NCBI GenBank assembly: GCA_022706165.1 | Contig: JAKJDA010000205.1 | Span: 1 to 5,719 of the forward strand | DNA from: Candidatus Hydrogenedentota bacterium | GTDB lineage: Bacteria > Hydrogenedentota > Hydrogenedentia > Hydrogenedentales > SLHB01 | Reading direction: 5' to 3' | Length of the DNA stretch: 5,719 nucleotides | Part shown: positions 1 through 5,615 of the stretch, in pieces | Numbering within the stretch: the first letter of the stretch is position 1 | Layout of the letters: each line of letters begins with the position of its first letter | The notes under the pieces: generated by a model | Told to the model about the DNA's origin: nothing | The model's database searches: none | What the model saw: the letters and a program-made list of their open reading frames with translations, nothing else | Position numbers and translations under genes: made by a program

Positions 1-340
1 CGCCTGCTCGCTCCTGCGGACATGCCAACACAAAACCCCGCCCCGCAAGATCGCCCAAAAGCTTGGCCGGATGCGACGCCTGATACAGCCCCCGCACCCC
101 CAACACATCCCCCGCAAACACAGGATGGCTTCCCCAAACCAAATGCACCAACCGCAGCGCCGCCCCCTCCATCTCCTGAAGGGCCGCCTGCACATGCAAC
201 GGCTCACGCAAAATATGCTCGATCGCGCGAATGCGGCTCTCCTTGCTCTGCGCCGCCAAACGCCACCGATCGCAGATCGCGCCCAACGCCTCGTTCGTAT
301 ATCCCCGCAGACATTCCTTTGTCGTAAACGGCTGACTCAC
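1..340 (-). CDS. Helicase-associated (XPB-conjoined-like) protein, N-terminal part, cut by window edge
   Basis: A leftward frame starts at GTG (340-338) and stays open for 113 codons to the window edge, so the C-terminus is missing. The GTG shares four bases (GTGA) with the stop of the upstream 68-residue gene, the usual arrangement for translational coupling; this decides the start. The protein begins MSQPFTTKECLRGYTNEALG and is almost all helical. Its pattern is a 'gyt.eaL..i.drw.l' segment (residues 13-28), a basic helix 'KESRIRAIEHIL' (33-44), a helix 'VQAALQEMEGAALRLVHLVW' (50-69), and a winged-helix-like 'LLGDLAGRGFVLA' (94-106). That layout resembles the N-terminal region of bacterial proteins carrying an XPB/Ssl2 helicase-conjoined domain, which often sit next to an XPB-type helicase gene. 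The family call is from pattern memory only and the helicase itself would lie outside the window. That it is a real gene is much surer than its function. Confidence 0.65.
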   Translation of the reverse strand, partial: MSQPFTTKECLRGYTNEALGAICDRWRLAAQSKESRIRAIEHILREPLHVQAALQEMEGAALRLVHLVWGSHPVFAGDVLGVRGLYQASHPAKLLGDLAGRGFVLACPQERAG

Positions 341-543
341 TCGACAACCCTCGGCAAATGCCCCATTCCCTGCAACCGCCGGACCACCTCCGTCACAGCC
401 TGCGGCTGTACCGCAACACACCGATCCGACAGCCGTTCGCCCAAAAAACGCCGCAACGCCGGATCGCTCTCTATCTCCGTCAGCAGCATTGGATCCGTCA
501 CCTCAATAAGGGCGATTCCCCCGTGCAATTTGACGCCCTGCAT
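337..543 (-). CDS. Small stand-alone protein resembling the C-terminal end of the XPB helicase-conjoined domain
   Basis: A 68-residue protein, MQGVKLHGGIALIEVTDPML... to ...MGHLPRVVE. I chose ATG at 543 because an AAGGA Shine-Dalgarno lies 10 bases upstream (558-554), and because a TTG further upstream at 585 would fall inside the likely promoter. Visible pattern: a short strand 'GGIALIEV' (8-15), 'DPMLLTEIESDPALRRFL' (17-34), 'RLSDRCVAV' (37-45), then a helix ending 'LQGMGHLP' (57-64). This matches my memory of the tail of helicase-conjoined domains: a '.DDpaLLaEl' stretch, 'rLsptv.vv', and a last helix ending 'Lra.GyaP'. In those proteins it is part of a larger chain; here it stands alone. 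It is the first gene of a leftward pair, overlapping the next gene by four bases. It probably acts with that neighbour in DNA binding or helicase assembly, which is inference. A degraded fragment is possible, but the clean start and coupled stop argue for a real small gene. Confidence 0.7.
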   Translation of the reverse strand: MQGVKLHGGIALIEVTDPMLLTEIESDPALRRFLGERLSDRCVAVQPQAVTEVVRRLQGMGHLPRVVE

Positions 544-585
544 AGCATGCCCATCCTTAATTTCGATACAAAACACAAAGGACAA

Positions 586-614
586 AGTATAACAAATTAG
601 CGTCCAGACAAAAA
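586..614 (-). promoter_or_regulatory. Leftward extended -10 promoter for the helicase-associated gene pair
   Basis: On the minus strand a TATACT -10 element (591-586) is preceded by TG one base upstream (594-593), giving the extended -10 form TGTTATACT. The -35 is poor: the best hexamer at 17 bases' spacing is TTTTTG (614-609), as expected when an extended -10 compensates. Transcription would begin near 579, leaving a leader of about 36 bases before the ATG at 543 with its AAGGA site. The site lies in the AT-richest part of the divergent gap. Confidence 0.45.
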
Positions 615-630
615 ACAGCTATTCGAGGAT

Positions 631-659
631 TTGCGCCGTTCGACATGAGCCGGTAGAAT
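631..659 (+). promoter_or_regulatory. Rightward sigma70-type promoter for the oxidoreductase gene
   Basis: TTGCGC (631-636) and TAGAAT (654-659) are 17 bases apart. The -10 matches TATAAT at five of six positions and the -35 keeps the TTG core. Transcription would start near 666, giving a leader of about 90 bases before the ATG at 758; that leader contains the hairpin at 691-713. This promoter and the leftward one at 586-614 are back to back without overlapping, so the 544-757 gap looks like a shared divergent control region. Confidence 0.4.
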
Positions 660-690
660 GCTCTTTCGAGGTTTGGTGAATGGGTCAGTG

Positions 691-713
691 GCTCCGTGCG
701 GCTCTCGCGGAGC
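691..713 (+). promoter_or_regulatory. Leader hairpin upstream of the oxidoreductase gene
   Basis: GCTCCGTG (691-698) pairs with CGCGGAGC (706-713) through eight base pairs, one of them a G-T wobble, around a seven-base loop (CGGCTCT). No run of T follows on either strand, so it is unlikely to be an intrinsic terminator. It falls inside the predicted 5' leader, 44 bases before the start codon, where it could affect mRNA stability or bind a protein. No known riboswitch or leader family is recognised. Confidence 0.35.
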
Positions 714-757
714 GAAGTCTGTTCTTTCGTGGAAACAGCCCAAGAAGGGGAATCGTC

Positions 758-1792
758 ATGGATAAGAAATTCCGGGTAGGCATTATTGGGTGCGGCCAAA
801 TCGCCAAGTATCTGCACGTTCCTGATTACGCGCGTTGTCCGCAGGCCGAGGTGGTCGCATTTTGCGATATCGACGTTGTGAAAGCGCGAGCATTGGCGCA
901 GGAGTTTGCGCCCGATGCGCAGATATTCCACGATTTTTCGATGATGTTGAAAGAGATGGATTTGGATGGCGTTTCCATCTGCACGCCGAACTATTTGCAT
1001 GGTCCGGCGACGATCGCGGCGTTGAAGGCCGACTGCCACGTTCTTGTCGAGAAGCCGATGGCTACGAGTTCTGTCGAGGCGCAGAAGATGGTGGATGCCG
1101 CCAAGAAAGCCAAGAAGCTGCTCATGGTGGACCAGACGCAGCGTCTCTTTCCGGCTCACGTCAAGGCCAAGGAAGTTCTCGACAGCGGCCTGATGGGCAA
1201 GATTCTGGTGGTGAATTCCATGTTCGGTCATTCCGGCCCCGAAAATTGGAGTCCGACGGGCAAGTGGTTTTTCAAGAAGAAGGAGGCGCGTTTTGGCGCG
1301 ATGGCGGACCTCGGGGTGCATAAGGCCGATCTGATTCGTTTTTTGACCGGCAAGGAGGTGGCGGAGATTTCGGGGTACATGAACCGCCTCGAAAAGAAAA
1401 ACTCGGACGTCGAGGACAACTTCGTGTCCAGTTTCACGTTTACGGACGGCACAATGGGGACGTTGTGCGCCTCGTGGACGGTGAAGGGGTGCGAGGCCAA
1501 CTACACGATCTTTCATTGCGCCAATGGCACGTTGCGCGTGTGCGAGTTTCCCGGAAAGCCCGTTGTGGCGTATCTGGTGAACCCGCAATGCGAGATCGAA
1601 TTTCCGACGGCTCAGGCCGCAACCAATGACGACGACGAGTGGGGGCTCAATGCGTGCGGCAATTTCGTGCTCGCCTCGCTGGGCCGCGCCACGCCGTTTT
1701 GCACAGGCGAAGACGCGAAAAAATCGCTCGATATCATCCTCGCGGCGGAAAAGTCTGCGCTGACCGGCAAGTCCGTCAAGCTCAATCATTAG
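758..1792 (+). CDS. Gfo/Idh/MocA family NAD(P)-dependent oxidoreductase
   Basis: 344 residues, the usual size for this family of sugar, inositol and related dehydrogenases. An N-terminal Rossmann domain carries GIIGCGQIA (8-16; glycines 8, 11 and 13 for dinucleotide binding), an acidic segment after the second strand (D37, D39), and the diagnostic EKP at 98-100 with K99 the likely catalytic lysine. The C-terminal substrate domain holds the DxGxH motif (D184, G186, H188) in ADLGVHKADLIRFL, where H188 is the expected proton-transfer histidine. I chose the ATG at 758, not an in-frame start at 680, because AAGGGG (745-750) sits seven bases upstream and the Rossmann strand follows at once, as is typical; the extra 26 residues look like translated leader. 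Substrate is not deducible. It has its own promoter candidate and a 79-base gap to aroB, so a link with shikimate metabolism is not shown. Confidence 0.93.
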   Translation: MDKKFRVGIIGCGQIAKYLHVPDYARCPQAEVVAFCDIDVVKARALAQEFAPDAQIFHDFSMMLKEMDLDGVSICTPNYLHGPATIAALKADCHVLVEKPMATSSVEAQKMVDAAKKAKKLLMVDQTQRLFPAHVKAKEVLDSGLMGKILVVNSMFGHSGPENWSPTGKWFFKKKEARFGAMADLGVHKADLIRFLTGKEVAEISGYMNRLEKKNSDVEDNFVSSFTFTDGTMGTLCASWTVKGCEANYTIFHCANGTLRVCEFPGKPVVAYLVNPQCEIEFPTAQAATNDDDEWGLNACGNFVLASLGRATPFCTGEDAKKSLDIILAAEKSALTGKSVKLNH

Positions 1793-1816
1793 CCGTTGAG
1801 GCGGCTTGAGGAAGCC
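1791..1816 (+). promoter_or_regulatory. Two overlapping, mutually exclusive small hairpins between the oxidoreductase gene and aroB
   Basis: AGCCG (1791-1795) can pair with CGGCT (1802-1806), while GGCTT (1803-1807) can pair with AAGCC (1812-1816) around a GAGG loop and is followed by TTT. Both need bases 1803-1806, so only one can form. The first overlaps the oxidoreductase stop codon (1790-1792), so a terminating ribosome would cover it and favour the second. The stems are only five base pairs each and the T run is short, so this may be a weak attenuator or chance. Confidence 0.2.
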
Positions 1817-1871
1817 TTTGCATGAAGCGTTTCCATATCCGACTGTTTTTGACGCAAGGAGCGCCTACCGT

Positions 1872-2966
1872 ATGACGCAGATAGACGTGTCGCTTGGAGA
1901 GCGGTCGTATCCCATCCACATTGGATTGGACACGGTGCCGGTTCTCCAGGATGTCTTGTCGAGGTTGGGCGCGCGCGGCGCGGTCGCGATCGTTACGGAT
2001 TCCAACGTAGCCCCGTTGTACGGCGCGGCCGTGGACCAGTTGCTGGGAGAGGCAGGGCTATGGCCTCGTCTGTGCGTGCTGCAGGCTGGCGAGGAAAACA
2101 AGCGTCTTGATCGAATCGAGTGGCTTTGCGGAGAGTTTTTGAGGGCGGGTCTCGATCGTTCGAGCATTGTCGTGGCGTTGGGCGGCGGGGTTGTGGGCGA
2201 TGTGGCGGGATTTGCCGCCGCCGTGTACATGCGCGGCATTCGCTTTGTGCAAGTTCCGACCACGATCGTGGCCCAGGTCGATTCGAGCGTCGGGGGGAAG
2301 ACCGGCGTCAACCATCCGCTTGCCAAGAACATAATCGGGTCGTTTCACCAGCCGATCGCCGTCGTGATCGATCTGACGTTGCTCCGGTCGTTGCCGGACC
2401 GCGAGCTTCGCGCGGGCCTTGCCGAAGTCATCAAGCATGGCGTTATCGCCGACGCGACGCTTTTTGCATATATGGAAGCGAACGCAGAGCGGTTGTTGGC
2501 CAAGGATCTGACGGCGCTCGAGTATCCCATCCGCCGCAGTTGCGAGATCAAGGCGAGCATTGTCGCGGAGGACGAACGCGAGCAGGGGCTCCGCGCCATT
2601 TTGAACTATGGGCACACCTTTGGTCATGGTTTCGAGGCCGCCGGCAAGTATGCCCGTTTTCTTCATGGAGAGGCGGTCGCGTTGGGCATGCATGCGGCCG
2701 CGGCGCTGGCCCAGGAGCTTGGCCTCGTGGATGAGGCGTTTGTACAACGGCAGAGGGATTGCATCGAGGCATACGGTTTGCCGGTCGCTTGGCCCGAGAT
2801 GCCTGTGGACGTTGTGCTCGAAGCCATGCAGCACGACAAGAAAGCGGTGGGGGGCGCGTTGAAGTTCATCCTTGCCGATGGCATGGCGCACGTGATTCAA
2901 CGGAAGGATATCACCGAAGCGCAGACGCGCGCGGCGCTCGAAGCCGTACGCGGAGGGCGTGGATAA
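1872..2966 (+). CDS. aroB: 3-Dehydroquinate synthase
   Basis: 364 residues, full length for AroB. It converts DAHP to 3-dehydroquinate, the second step of the shikimate pathway to aromatic amino acids, in the cytoplasm, using NAD and a divalent metal. The glycine-rich NAD motif GGGVVGD is at 104-110. The signature around VPTTIVAQVDSSVGGKTGVN (128-147) runs on through K152 and N153. Metal ligands expected for the family are present: E185 in RAGLAEVIKHG, H248 in NYGHTFGH, and H265 in HGEAVALGM. A late HDKK (321-324) and K331 complete the active site. I chose ATG at 1872 because AAGGAG (1856-1861) lies ten bases upstream and the protein starts at the usual first strand; an in-frame TTG at 1806 would add 22 atypical residues. 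The motifs fit true dehydroquinate synthase better than related sugar-phosphate cyclases. It is probably first in an operon with the two following genes. Confidence 0.96.
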   Translation: MTQIDVSLGERSYPIHIGLDTVPVLQDVLSRLGARGAVAIVTDSNVAPLYGAAVDQLLGEAGLWPRLCVLQAGEENKRLDRIEWLCGEFLRAGLDRSSIVVALGGGVVGDVAGFAAAVYMRGIRFVQVPTTIVAQVDSSVGGKTGVNHPLAKNIIGSFHQPIAVVIDLTLLRSLPDRELRAGLAEVIKHGVIADATLFAYMEANAERLLAKDLTALEYPIRRSCEIKASIVAEDEREQGLRAILNYGHTFGHGFEAAGKYARFLHGEAVALGMHAAAALAQELGLVDEAFVQRQRDCIEAYGLPVAWPEMPVDVVLEAMQHDKKAVGGALKFILADGMAHVIQRKDITEAQTRAALEAVRGGRG

Positions 2967-2979
2967 GAAGGGGGGGGCC

Positions 2980-3807
2980 ATGCCCTTTGGCGGAGAGAAC
3001 GCGGAGAGTTACTTCGACGACGGGATCACGGCCTCCATGAAGGGCGATCTGAAGCGAGCCCTCCAGTGTTTTGAGCGAGCCCTGAAGCTCGATCCCGCGT
3101 ACCTGGCGGCGCGCCATCAATTGGCGAAATGTCTGCTTCGGATGGGGCAGTCGTCCCGTGCGATCGATCTGCTCCATTCTGTCGTCCGGCACAAGCCCGA
3201 GATGACGGCGGCGCGCCTGGATTTGGGATCCGCCTTGTTGACCGGGGGAATGGCGGCTCCGGCCAAGGCTGAGTTCGAGAAAGCGTTAACATTGGATCCG
3301 TCGAATTGGCGCGCTCAACTGGGGCTGGCCCAGACGGCGTTTTTGGAAGGGCGATGGGACGTTGCGTTGCGGCAGGCGCAGGCGGCTCTGTTGTGCGGCG
3401 GACGCAGTTTCGCCGTGTTATGGGTGCTGGGGCGCGCCGCCAAGCTGACCGGGAACGCGTCGCTGGCCCTGAAAACCTTCGACGAGGCCGATGCGCTTAT
3501 CAAAAAGTCGCTCGAGTTGGCTCCGGACAGTGTCGAGGGGCATTTCCTGCGCGGCGAAGTCGCCATGGCGATGGACCAATTCGCTACGGCTGTCGAAGAG
3601 TATCGCGCGGCAAGCGTTCATGCGCAGCCCGAGACCTACTACACGGCGTTCGGGGAGAATTTCACCTGGGTGGATATCCTGGCGCGGCAGGGCGTGTGTT
3701 ACCAGCGTCTAGATCGGGCGGAGCAAGCTCACGTCGTCGCCAGGCAAATACTCGCGATTGACCCGGAACACAAGCTCGCAAAATCTCTGTTGCCTCAGGA
3801 AAAGTAA
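2980..3807 (+). CDS. Tetratricopeptide repeat (TPR) protein
   Basis: 275 residues, made almost wholly of TPR-type helix pairs that form a protein-binding scaffold. Repeats run at about 8-41 (ending FERALKLDPAY), 42-75, 76-109 (ending FEKALTLDPSN), 110-143, 144-184 (longer by about seven residues), 185-218 and 230-264 (ending QILAIDPEH). The LDP or IDP at repeat ends and the small residues (A, G) at helix contacts are typical. There is no signal peptide or membrane segment, so it is probably cytoplasmic. I chose ATG at 2980: the AAGGGG within a run of eight G (2970-2977) is well placed as ribosome binding site. A GTG at 2959, overlapping the aroB end, has its GGAGGG only one base away, which is too close. 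Thirteen bases separate it from aroB and from the next gene, implying co-transcription. Its partner is unknown; the downstream protein is an obvious candidate by position only. Confidence 0.9.
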   Translation: MPFGGENAESYFDDGITASMKGDLKRALQCFERALKLDPAYLAARHQLAKCLLRMGQSSRAIDLLHSVVRHKPEMTAARLDLGSALLTGGMAAPAKAEFEKALTLDPSNWRAQLGLAQTAFLEGRWDVALRQAQAALLCGGRSFAVLWVLGRAAKLTGNASLALKTFDEADALIKKSLELAPDSVEGHFLRGEVAMAMDQFATAVEEYRAASVHAQPETYYTAFGENFTWVDILARQGVCYQRLDRAEQAHVVARQILAIDPEHKLAKSLLPQEK

Positions 3808-3820
3808 GGAAAGGGCGGTC

Positions 3821-4468
3821 ATGGCGGACGTCAGCCTTCAACTGGTCCGGGAGTTTTTCGAACTCAATCTATTTCAGACGCTGACCAACTGGCAGCAGGA
3901 GCCGTGGCGCGAGCGGGTTCCCGAGCATAGCCCGCAGATGTTCCTTCAGAATACCCGGACGGTTTCCATGCGCGAACCTGCTTTTGTGCTGCCCCCGGAG
4001 GAACTGCCCCTTATAGAACGCGCCGTCGTCGAGGTTCGTGCGTGGCATGCCGACCGTTTCTACCCCTCGGTTATCGAGGCGAACCCGGTGCTATTTCAGT
4101 TCGCTGAGGAAAGCGCCTTGGCGTTGGCCCGTGAAGTCTTTGCCGGCCAGCCTTTTGTCACGATCCTGATTCTGTCCGAACTCCCGGTTTCCGCCGAGCA
4201 ACGCCGCCGCGCCGTCTCGCTGTTGCAGGCAGCCAACATCAAGCATGTCATGGAATTCCCTGCCATTTTGCAGGACCTTCTCCACAAGGTCAGCGCCAAC
4301 GTCGCGTATCCCTCGCCTACCTTACAGACCTTGCGGTTGCTCAAGCGGTACAAATTCATCCGGCATCAGCAAATGGAACTGCCTTTTGCGGTCGAACCGA
4401 CTCTTCCTTTTCCCGCGCCGTTTGTCGAAACCGCCCCCGTGGAACCGGATTCTTCAAGCGAAGACTGA
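3821..4468 (+). CDS. Conserved-looking protein of unknown function, last gene of the aroB operon
   Basis: 215 residues; I do not recognise the family. Start at ATG 3821, with AAGGA and AAGGG (3806-3815) upstream and 13 bases after the TPR stop; an in-frame start at 3758 would lie inside the TPR gene and lacks a site. The N-terminus is helical (SLQLVREFFELNLFQTLTNW, 5-24) and rich in aromatics. The middle has an acidic, helical part (59-109) with HADRFYP (76-82) and EANP (86-89), then a buried-looking strand FVTILILSELPV (112-123), a helix SAEQRRRAVSLLQAANI (124-140), and HVMEFPAILQDLLHKV (142-157). This alternation suggests a compact alpha/beta domain. A strand-helix nuclease-like fold is conceivable, but no complete catalytic motif is visible. 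Residues 187-215 form a proline- and acid-rich tail (ending PDSSSED), probably disordered. There is no signal peptide or membrane segment. Position suggests work with the TPR protein. Confidence 0.85.
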   Translation: MADVSLQLVREFFELNLFQTLTNWQQEPWRERVPEHSPQMFLQNTRTVSMREPAFVLPPEELPLIERAVVEVRAWHADRFYPSVIEANPVLFQFAEESALALAREVFAGQPFVTILILSELPVSAEQRRRAVSLLQAANIKHVMEFPAILQDLLHKVSANVAYPSPTLQTLRLLKRYKFIRHQQMELPFAVEPTLPFPAPFVETAPVEPDSSSED

Positions 4469-4513
4469 TCGCGAAAAGATCATTCGCCAACGGCATGGTC
4501 ATCCGTTGGCGAA
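4466..4513. terminator. Hairpin pair between convergent genes, probable bidirectional terminator
   Basis: TTCGCCAACGG (4483-4493) and CCGTTGGCGAA (4503-4513) form a perfect 11-bp stem with a nine-base loop (CATGGTCAT). It starts 15 bases after the rightward gene's stop (4468) and lies 35 bases beyond the leftward gene's stop (4549), where a shared terminator is expected. Immediately to the left a smaller repeat, TGATC (4466-4470) with GATCA (4478-4482), overlaps the stop codon. Neither strand has a strong T run; the minus strand reads TGATCTTTTCG after the stem, so termination is likelier leftward or may be partly Rho-dependent. Confidence 0.65.
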
Positions 4514-4548
4514 AGTCCAGGGAGTTAAGGATAGAGAAGTAGCCGCTG

Positions 4549-5289
4549 TTATGTTTTTCTCGTGCGCCGTGTGGCAAAGGCCGCGATGCCTATGCCCAGC
4601 AACACAAAGGTGGCGGGTTCCGGCACCACCGGCGTATCTCCAGGGAAATTGGGTTCGGTCAATGAGGTTCCATATTGGAAACTCACGTTGGAAATATCGT
4701 GCAGTGAAAAGTCCGTGGGCAAATTGCCCAGCGTGAACACGGCCGAGTTGTGAATGAAGGCGTTGGATCCCGTCACCGGAGCATTGCCCGTAGCCGGGTT
4801 ATCTCCCAGCGAGACAAGGCCATACTGCATGCCGTTGACCGCAACGGGCCCTTGCAGATTCGATCCCGGAAAGGTGGCCGCGCCAAACAGGCCTAGTCCG
4901 GAACTGCTAATGCCTTGGTTCGCGCCCCGAGGCGCCCCGTTCAGGCCTGATGCATAGGCCCATTCGCCGCCCACCACGTTTCCGGGGTCTGTCCCTCCGA
5001 AAAACACGGTGCTGCCTGCCGTCAGGACGGCGGAAAGCGATGTCAAGGCAGGATCGCCGGCCAGCGTGAAGAAAACGCCGGTCAGCACATCCGATGGAAC
5101 CAGGACGTCGGCCATGGACGTATTGGTCAGCGTGACTTGCAGGTTGCCTGCCACCAATTCGAATTCGACCGAAGCCGCCAGATTTCCGCTTGTCCCTGTA
5201 AACAGCAAGCCAAACGCATGTCCGCTGCAAACAGTCAATAGCAAAACCAAGGCAAGGGCGTGAACGGTCGTCCTTGTTTTTCCAAACAT
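4549..5289 (-). CDS. Secreted protein with PEP-CTERM sorting signal (exosortase substrate)
   Basis: 246 residues. A signal peptide covers about 1-25: basic start (K4, R6), hydrophobic core HALALVLLLTV (10-20), likely cleavage after GHA (23-25). The C-terminus is a textbook PEP-CTERM tripartite signal: VVPEP (221-225), a short hydrophobic segment TFVLLGIGIAAFA (227-239) and the basic tail RRTRK (241-245). Exosortase would cut at this signal after export, and such proteins are generally tied to exopolysaccharide and biofilm matrix. The body (28-215) is glycine-, serine- and threonine-rich and beta-strand-like, with a notable ISSSGLGLFG (127-136) and NVSFQYGTSLTEPNF (201-215). It resembles an uncharacterised exosortase-dependent surface protein family; I recall XDD4 but cannot confirm it. 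Start ATG 5289 is preceded by AAGAAG at seven bases. No exosortase or polysaccharide gene is in the window, so it is a dispersed target. Its function beyond sorting is unknown. Confidence 0.92.
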   Translation of the reverse strand: MFGKTRTTVHALALVLLLTVCSGHAFGLLFTGTSGNLAASVEFELVAGNLQVTLTNTSMADVLVPSDVLTGVFFTLAGDPALTSLSAVLTAGSTVFFGGTDPGNVVGGEWAYASGLNGAPRGANQGISSSGLGLFGAATFPGSNLQGPVAVNGMQYGLVSLGDNPATGNAPVTGSNAFIHNSAVFTLGNLPTDFSLHDISNVSFQYGTSLTEPNFPGDTPVVPEPATFVLLGIGIAAFATRRTRKT

Positions 5290-5540
5290 TTCCTATCTTC
5301 TTGCGCTTCAGCCAAGCATCATCCACGCCGTAAGCGTTCCATTCATTGGAATCGTTTCATTGGAAGCATCGCCCTCCCTTGCTTGGTTCAGCACTTCGGG
5401 AGTGGCATCGCCGCAGCCGCGATAAAGCAAGCAATATTCATGCCGACATGACGGCATTATGTAATTCATTGTTGTGCGGGGGGGTTGCGAATTTAATGTG
5501 TGTTGTTTTGACGGATTGTTGTTGCGGATGTATGGCGCGT
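5290..5540. other. Gene-free upstream region of the PEP-CTERM gene
   Basis: No frame here has both a ribosome binding site and protein-like composition. Besides the 14-bp tandem repeat, it holds a small hairpin, ATGCCG (5440-5445) with CGGCAT (5452-5457), and a run of seven G (5478-5484). From about 5460 rightward the plus strand becomes strongly T- and G-rich with few C, unlike the coding sequence to the left. Nothing here resembles a known RNA gene. Confidence 0.5.
5338..5365. repeat. 14-bp tandem repeat upstream of the PEP-CTERM gene, possible operator
   Basis: TCCATTCATTGGAA (5338-5351) is followed directly by TCGTTTCATTGGAA (5352-5365), 12 of 14 bases alike with the 10-mer TTCATTGGAA exact in both. 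The left copy also forms an inverted repeat, TTCCA (5337-5341) with TGGAA (5347-5351). The array lies 49-76 bases upstream of the PEP-CTERM start codon on its 5' side, where a regulator-binding site could be. No convincing -10/-35 pair is visible for that gene. Confidence 0.4.
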
Positions 5541-5569
5541 TTGACAAAATGTTGACGAATTGCTATGTG
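5541..5569 (+). promoter_or_regulatory. Rightward promoter candidate with consensus -35
   Basis: TTGACA (5541-5546), a perfect -35, is 17 bases from TATGTG (5564-5569). The -10 is poor (TAT only), but TGC (5561-5563) directly before it makes an extended -10. Transcription would begin near 5576 and lead into the possible gene start at 5616. Two further TTGAC words (5508-5512 and 5552-5556) lie at 33 and 11 bases from this one. Confidence 0.4.
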
Positions 5570-5615
5570 CGTGGTGCGGCAGGGATGTGAAGATATCATG
5601 TGAATAGGAAAGCAG

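Noticed and set aside
22..600. Several rightward open frames of 80-173 residues at the left end
   Set aside because: They are antisense to the leftward helicase-associated genes, are proline/histidine/arginine-rich as shadow frames tend to be, and have no convincing ribosome binding sites.
680..757. N-terminal extension of the oxidoreductase to an upstream start at 680
   Set aside because: It would translate the leader hairpin, and the ATG at 758 has a well-placed AAGGGG and starts directly before the Rossmann strand.
557..1789. A 410-residue leftward open frame opposite the oxidoreductase gene
   Set aside because: It mirrors a clear Gfo/Idh/MocA gene, has arginine/histidine-rich antisense composition, and shows no recognisable domain. 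Long antisense frames are common in GC-rich DNA.
2959..2979. GTG start for the TPR gene overlapping the aroB stop
   Set aside because: The GGAGGG upstream is one base from the GTG, too close to work well, while the ATG at 2980 has proper spacing.
2058..2981. A 307-residue leftward open frame opposite aroB
   Set aside because: It is antisense to an unmistakable dehydroquinate synthase and has no independent support.
4245..4736. A 163-residue rightward open frame spanning the convergent gap
   Set aside because: It crosses the terminator hairpin and overlaps two better-supported genes in other frames.
5440..5457. ATGCCG/CGGCAT hairpin as a terminator
   Set aside because: Six base pairs without a T run, and no gene ends beside it; mentioned only as local structure.
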